Shown here piece after piece: positions 58,360 to 64,000 of a stretch of 64,000 nt of DNA. Below the pieces are notes generated by a model. The model saw only the letters and a list, made by a program, of their open reading frames with translations, was not told the origin of the DNA and made no database searches. The stretch comes from Kalmusia sp. IMI 367209. Taxonomy: Eukaryota; Ascomycota; Dothideomycetes; Pleosporales; Didymosphaeriaceae. Position 1 is the first letter of the stretch; each line of letters starts with the position of its first letter. A program made the position numbers and the translations under genes. The stretch is from NCBI GenBank assembly GCA_027946365.1, contig JAPEUQ010000007.1:1178001-1242000 (forward strand), read 5' to 3'.

Positions 58360-59739
58360 TTTGTTTGCGAGAAGAGTACTATGACGAGAAGCTACCTAGG
58401 AGGTGTAAAGCGACAGTACATAGCGCACCAGCTTTATCAGATGCTTACTAGCTTTATGTGTATGTATGCTGCTGGTGTATCTGCAGGCTAATCAGAACGT
58501 TGACGCAGATTGTGCTTATGGCATGATGCTTGTGTCAAGCTCCTTCCCGAGATAGACGTGTTGAGATAGAAAGGTAGGTAGAGGAATTGATCCTTGCTCT
58601 TCACGCGAAATAGCCAGGAAGCGAGAGTTGTAATAACAACAGGTTGAGTCGCTTATACGAACTTTATCCGCTTGCCAAGTGCCGGCTTACGTTATTTAGT
58701 ATATCGAACTGGAGCCCACTGCGTAGGATAGCTGGAGAATGTCACTGAGGAAGATCTTGAACATTGGTCATTGCTTCAACGTGCCGCTTTCCGTGTTGGT
58801 ATGTTACATGGACACTTTTCAGCATTTATGCAGCGCTTCACAAAACCTTGACTACGATTTATATTCAACATGTCAAATTGGTGAATTGACACAAAACAAG
58901 AAAAACCCGTTCACGCTTCAAGAGAAGACGCATTCGTTGCTTGTCTAGAATATAGACAACTACGTGGACGAAATCGAATCGGGCGAGAAAAAAGCCTAAA
59001 TATAATGAGCTGAAGCCAAGTCATTCCTAAGCGATGACTTATTACATATCAAGCTACGGACTGGTAACAGATACGCACGTGCCTGCAGTACTGTTGAATA
59101 GCCCCAGCGTCACCTTCTCGATCGGTCTTGTGCTGATGGATCTATACTTCTCGTTCTAAGCCAGCATGAGTATGGCTGCTTGATACAAAGACCAGAGGCG
59201 TTCTTTATAAAGGTACGAGAATGCTTCGTGGGGTATTCGTGAGTCTGCTTAAGATGTAGGGGAGGACTAGTCCTTTCAATGTACACTAGCACGCTGGCTG
59301 TCTGTATGGAAACTGAAATTAGCAATGACTCCCTTTCCACCGAATCAAAGGGCCAGACTGCGAATCATGCATCTTAAACACATGTTCAATCCAGTACACC
59401 CCCATGCTGCGCAAGTTTATCAAAACTAGAATGCATACGAAGCTCTAACGCCTTCGTGCTGTTCACTGCCTCCATACTCGCATTCCCCATCTCACTCATT
59501 GCCAATACCTTATTGATATCCACAAACCTCAACGTAAACCCATCCGACTAGCTCCCCTCTTTCTCAACGATGTAAAAGTAGAAGGTAGTCGCACTTCCTT
59601 GCAGGACGTTCACGCTGGACAGAACAGTTTCTTGCCAGGACCCAATGAACAAATTATTCGTAGAAATCATATGGAAGACACCGCTACTAACAGAATCATC
59701 TATGTTCGTAATATACAGAATAATTTTTCGATACATATT
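58360..59739. other. Intergenic, 1.4 kb
   Basis: Promoter of the small secreted protein gene and 3' flank of thiolase, AT-rich and without supported genes. Confidence 0.4.
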
Positions 59740-61222
59740 CTACTCGGCAACCCACACGGCAGCCATACCCATTCCAGTACCAATGCACATGCTGGTCACA
59801 CCAATTTGCTTCCCCGTCCTCTTCAGTTCCGTCAGCAAAGTGCTAACTTGCCTCGCGCCGGTGACACCAAGCGGATGCCCAAAGGCGATGGCACCTCCCT
59901 TCGGGTTGATCTTTGTCTGATCTAACCCGAGCTCGTTAATGCAGTATAGGCACTGGCTGGCGAATGCCTCGTTGATTTCGTAGATGTCGACCTCATCCTT
60001 ATTCAGACCAGTCTTGTTCAGCACCACGGGTATGGCGGCGGCGGGTCCGATGCCCATAAGTAGAGGTGGTACGCCGACGACAGAAGCCTGTACAAACTTG
60101 CCGATGATCTTCTGCCCAAGGCGTTGCGCAGTGCTGCGCTTCATAAGCAAGACGGCTGCAGCGCCGTCGGAGATCTGCGATGCGTTACCCGCGTGGATAG
60201 ATCCATCTTTCGAGAAGGCAGGCTTGATCTTGCCCAGACTCTCTCGTGTGATGCCTTCCCTTACGCCGTCATCCTTGCTGACTGTGATTGTCTTCTCCTC
60301 GTCAGTCTTCGGATCCGTCCACTTCACTGTTAGAGGCGCAATCTCCTCGTCAAAGAGGCCCTTCTTTTGCGCCTCGACCGCCTTTTGGAAAGAAGCCGCA
60401 GCAAACTTGTCCTGTTCCGACCTCGGAATGCCCTTGTCCTTTGCCATCTTCTCGCTCAAGACGCCCATGGGCACCTTGCATTCAGCCGCACTTCTGTGCT
60501 CTTCAAGCAGCTCGCTGAACTCGGAGACGGCCTGCGGGCCGTATTGCTGGCTCATGCTCTCCGCGCCGGCGCCGATCCCGACTTCAATCATTCCGCTTTT
60601 GATCGCATTGGCAATGTCGACGCATGCTTGTAGGCCACTGGAGCACTGCCTGTTCAAGGACTTGACAGAGGTTGTGACAGGGAAGCCAGCTGCAAGAGCG
60701 GCGGCACGGAACTCGGTCGCGCCGCCACCGGGGGCGAGAACGGCACCAACGGCGATGTCTTCGACGAGGGAGGGATCGATGCCGGAGCGCTCTATGATGG
60801 CCTTGAAGGCACCGTGGAGGAGGTCTGCTGCGGCTGTGTCCTTGAAGCCGCCCTTCCCTCCTTTGGTTATCGGCGTGCGAAGCGCGGCAGTTATGACGAT
60901 CTAGACATTGTGTCAGTCTGCTTGCTGGAACATGGTGCGCAAGCGCATTGAGGAAATGGTGAAATATGCAGCAACATCGGATCGGTTGCCCTCGGCTCTT
61001 GCCCAAGCCTAGGAGAGCTGTGTGTGCTGTTCAGAGAAAAGTTACACGTACATCATCAGGGTGCTTCTCAAGCAGCGCCTTCTTTCCTCCTGCAGTTGGG
61101 GCACTCAAATGATCGGACACCTGTGACAGGCGTTCCTGTGCTGTCCCGTCGTCAGCATACACGCTTCACTCCCCGCTCACTCCCAGCATACCTTGCGAAG
61201 TGCGTCCAGTCTGGTTCGCCAT
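59740..61222 (-). CDS. POT1: Peroxisomal 3-ketoacyl-CoA thiolase
   Basis: The last step of beta-oxidation: cleaves 3-ketoacyl-CoA with CoA to acetyl-CoA and a shortened acyl-CoA, in the peroxisome. Exons 61222-61192, 61140-61052 and 60900-59740 (introns 51 and 151 bp) give 426 aa. The N-terminus carries a textbook PTS2, RLSQVSDHL (R-L-x5-H-L), built across the first splice. IVITAALRTPITKGGKGGFK starts the thiolase fold; catalytic Cys126 lies in NRQCSSGLQACVDIA; GGAIAFGHPLGVTGAR holds the active-site His, and SMCIGTGMGM the second catalytic Cys. The C-terminus is AAVWVAE. Two CCTCGG/CCGAGG sites upstream suggest fatty-acid control. The 151 bp second intron is long for this window. Confidence 0.95.
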
Positions 61223-61296
61223 GTTGGAAAGCTACGGATAATGTGAAGAAAGAGAGATTGAGAAAGAAGAAGATATGGAAGAATGCGCACTATTTG

Positions 61297-61302
61297 CCTC
61301 GG
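61297..61302. promoter_or_regulatory. FarA/FarB-type fatty-acid response site (CCTCGG)
   Basis: CCTCGG lies 75 bases upstream of the thiolase start. In Aspergillus this hexamer is bound by the FarA and FarB Zn2Cys6 factors that switch on beta-oxidation genes. Confidence 0.55.
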
Positions 61303-61370
61303 CGTAAGAAGCAGTTGCTGTTCTTATGAGGTCCGACGACCATGCGGACAGCGACATCATCATCGTTGCG

Positions 61371-61376
61371 CCGAGG
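61371..61376. promoter_or_regulatory. FarA/FarB-type site, reverse orientation (CCGAGG)
   Basis: The complement of CCTCGG, 149 bases upstream of the thiolase start. Two copies within 150 bases of the start of a beta-oxidation gene make control by a FarA-like factor plausible. Confidence 0.5.
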
Positions 61377-61451
61377 TACTTGCCGTTTGAAACCTAGCGT
61401 TGCCAATTGGAGTCTAGCGCCACAATTGGCCACGGTGCCGCACCCCGGCTT

Positions 61452-61489
61452 TCACATGCGGCTGGGGAGTTCACATGCCACTGGGGGGA
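61452..61489. repeat. Two tandem 19 bp imperfect units
   Basis: Units at 61452-61470 and 61471-61489 share TCACATG and CTGGGG and differ at four positions. They lie about 230 bases upstream of the thiolase start and may be a duplicated protein-binding site. Confidence 0.5.
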
Positions 61490-62885
61490 CAGAAGTCTGC
61501 TGACATTGAACTGCAATGTATCCAACGTTGCTCACTTTGATCAGATAAAGTGCACACATGCCTGTCCTCTCTACGTCTGCTCACCAACGTTGACGCGCCT
61601 TCCAGCGGCTTCAGGCTTTTGACGCACAGACTTCCGACAGCCTCGCTACAATTTGCGTACGCATCCATATCGCACGTGCGTGCCAGTGGACAAAGTAGGA
61701 AGAGAGAGATTTGAGTTGATGCAGATACTACTCTTCCATCATAGTGGGAATGAACACGTTATGAGGACGTCAGGAATCACTGTACGGGCATTTCAACGAA
61801 TGCCTCTTTGGAAGAAAAAAAAAGGAGCTATGTCAATGGAATTTGAGTCAACGACACTAGATCGGAAACCCCGAGTACATGTACGCATCGTACAATACTG
61901 TTCCTTCAATAACACCACCGCGTCTTCCGTGTCTCTCCGGTAGGTTTCAGCCATTCCCCACCCACACCTTCGGTTATGGGAGGCAGAGTATGGGCCAGAT
62001 TACTGGGGCCCGGAGCTTCACTTGCTTGACCCGAGAAGAGAGAAGGCTTGACCTCTCTGCTCACCGGGAACCCACAGGGGTTTTCAGGTTCAATAGCCTG
62101 ACTCCGTATACGGTTAATGAGGCTGATGCCAAGTCGGGGCGGCGCGAAAGTTAACCGAAGAGAACGTGGACCGCGCGGAGGTTTGAGACGTGCAGTGCAG
62201 TCCAGCCAGCCCTCGCCAACAATCGATAAACGAAAGCGAACGGTCCCGAATCCGGCGCAATATAGTACGATCGCAAATTTGTCAAATGGCTACCCCTGCA
62301 GTAGTGTGGACCTCACGCAAGGTACGTTTCTAAGCACGTTCCTAGGTACGTAACGCCTTCTGCGCGGTTCTCCTTCTTCAGTGCGTCTGGAGTTTAATCG
62401 ATGGACTTGTCCACATCTGTGGCTTGCGTCGTAGCAAACACTAAAAGATACTTTCGAATCTAGTAAGCGCGCCATCTTGGCAGCGGAAGACGTCATCCTG
62501 CAAGGGGCTGATCCGCTTGGGTGCTTTCGTTCGCAGATACAGATCGACATGGAATATTCACGGTTGTGATATCGATATGGGATTCTATGTGAAGCTGGTC
62601 TTCTTCTCAAAACTCGATATGAGCCTCTTGCTATGTGTTATAGTTTAGCACTGCACCGAGTCGCGTCTGTTTGTGCAGCGTGCCCAGGCCCTCTGAAAAG
62701 GGGTTAACGTGTCAGTGGCTGTTCCTGGCCCGGAAACCCACTCCACATTCCTTTTTTTGGCGACGCACTAGCTACTCCTTAGCTTTGACGCGGCGAGATC
62801 GAACTGACCTTTTAACAAAGCGTTTGCACCTCGTTTTGTCCCATACTCCCTCCAGCTCTCTTTTGGAGGAGTTAGCATAGCAATT

Positions 62886-64000
62886 ATGCGTTCACTCGTT
62901 TATATTTTTTTCTTTGCATTCCTTAATGTCTGTCAGGCTATTGTCTCGCCTGACATCTACTCGTTCACCCAGCCCGAAGGTTCGACTCCAGGTCTAGGAG
63001 ATGCCAGTTTGTCGCCCGCTGTGCCTTCTCAATCAAGGTGAGTGTATTCAAAACAATAAAGACACCAGGAATGAACTGCGTCTTTGCAGCTTTAGCGTGT
63101 GTAACATCGTCTCGTGTGCTACACAGGGATTGGAACGCGGCTGCAGCATACCTACGTCACGTGATCGTACTGACGGTTTTGAACAGGCACGGTAATGGGC
63201 CAGCTTCCGGCCTGAACATCTTCCTACCCAACTATGCAGCAGACCCCAACTGGCTTCCTCTCGTACATTCGCTGAAGACGGTCGGTCTCCAAGTCAAGGT
63301 CAATTCGGTGCTCAACATCTCTTCCCAATGTAGAACACTCCTCATCTACACCTCCTCGGAGGTGACATATACCCCGAGCACGGCGGACGTCAACACTTTA
63401 ACGTCCTTTGTGACCAAGGGTGGCAGACTCATCTTTATGGGCACAGTTCCCAGTGCTCTTCGTGCTCTTGCTGGAGTTTCCGCGTCCCTTGTGACGCAAG
63501 CCGGGTCAAGATCGATCATCCAGTTGTCGAGCGCAAACAAATCTGTAGAGGCTCTCCGAGGGTTCAATTTTGCCGACTACTACGATGTCAACATGCCATT
63601 CTATGAGAATTATACCTCCAAGGGGCTCGTAAGCGTTGGATATACACCAGTGAGCGGTGCACAAACCCTGGGCAATTACCTTGTTCGAAAGAATGGGGTC
63701 GATAGCGCAGATACCTCTGCTACCAAAGCGGCAATTGTCATGTACCAGCCCTCAAAAGCGACTGGTTATGTGTACAGTTTCGGTCTCGACCTTGGATTCC
63801 TCTATATCTCCGCTCAAAACGAAGGTGGCGGTTATTCCGAGCTCTACGACGGTCAATACTATCCTGGTTATGATATCGGAACCCGTATCATCAAGAACAT
63901 CGTCACTTCGAGTCAGCATTTTGTGAGCCTGTGGACTGTTCCGTACAATAAAGGTATTGCCTTTACTACTACGTGGGACATTGACACCTACGTCTCGTAT
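62886..64000 (+). CDS. Secreted polysaccharide-deacetylase-like protein, 5' part (runs off the window)
   Basis: Exon 1 (62886-63037) encodes a signal peptide (MRSLVYIFFFAFLNVCQA). Exon 2 starts at 63187 (149 bp intron) or at 63127 (89 bp intron, adding 20 residues); both keep frame and both acceptors look usable. The reading frame then stays open to the end of the window, about 320 residues in all. The first domain (LNIFLPNYAADPNWLPLVHS, TSFVTKGGRLIFMG) looks like a Rossmann or amidotransferase-like fold. At the very end, GIAFTTTWDIDTYVSY resembles the first motif (T-x-D-x-D) of NodB-type polysaccharide deacetylases, with the Asp pair used for metal and catalysis. The assignment rests on that motif and is tentative. 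There are several N-glycosylation sites. Confidence 0.65.

Larger units (their letters stand above)
61223..62885. other. Divergent intergenic region, 1.7 kb
   Basis: This holds the thiolase promoter (left) and the promoter of the deacetylase-like gene (right). It contains the FarA-like sites and a 19 bp tandem repeat, listed separately. No gene is supported. Confidence 0.4.

Noticed and set aside
1..64000. Secondary-metabolite cluster, HET/NLR island, mating locus or transposon
   Set aside because: No PKS, NRPS, terpene cyclase, HET, NACHT, transposase or reverse-transcriptase motifs and no terminal repeats were seen; neighbours are functionally unrelated.

Overview
This is a stretch of nuclear chromosome from a filamentous ascomycete (Pezizomycotina), most likely a dothideomycete; the class is inferred from family recognition only. 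The evidence is eukaryotic gene structure (mostly 43-67 bp GT-AG introns with CTNAC-like branch points), fungal-only families, an intron-containing tRNA-Lys, and about one gene per 2.5-3 kb on both strands with no operons. About 22 protein genes and one tRNA gene can be supported. Most are housekeeping or cell-surface genes; I see no secondary-metabolite cluster, mating locus, NLR/HET island or intact transposon.

Left part (0-23.9 kb): a formin-type GBD/FH3 protein (-), a secreted mucin-like cysteine-rich protein (-), GPI mannosyltransferase 2 (-), ribosomal protein eL8 (+), an ornithine cyclodeaminase-like protein (+), the proteasome activator Blm10/PA200 (-), GINS subunit Psf3 (+), a conserved protein with three Cys-Pro motifs (-) and dehydrodolichyl diphosphate synthase (+). 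Two genes act in linked ER pathways: the cis-prenyltransferase supplies dolichol, and GPI18 uses dolichol-phosphate-mannose.

Middle (24-45 kb): an F-box-like protein (+), a family 25-type glycosyltransferase (+), a membrane-anchored S10 serine carboxypeptidase whose first coding exon is only the ATG (+), a basic-tailed conserved protein (-), a SET-domain lysine methyltransferase with an unusually long intron (+), a glycosylated four-helix membrane protein (-) and a Pho85-type cyclin (-).

Right part (45-64 kb): a 6.4 kb stretch with no convincing protein gene, closed by a split tRNA-Lys(CUU); then a secreted DUF7907-like protein (-), a multispanning membrane protein (-), an AVT-type vacuolar amino-acid transporter (+), a six-cysteine small secreted protein found by splicing (-), a peroxisomal 3-ketoacyl-CoA thiolase with a clear PTS2 and FarA-like promoter sites (-), and the 5' part of a secreted polysaccharide-deacetylase-like gene that runs off the right edge (+).

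Points needing care: the formin-like gene has two apparent +1 shifts and BLM10 one apparent shift inside conserved sequence. These may be assembly errors or real lesions. No multi-gene 'new system' is visible; the more novel items are single-gene features (small secreted protein, ATG-only exon, Cys-Pro protein, long SET intron, gene-poor block).
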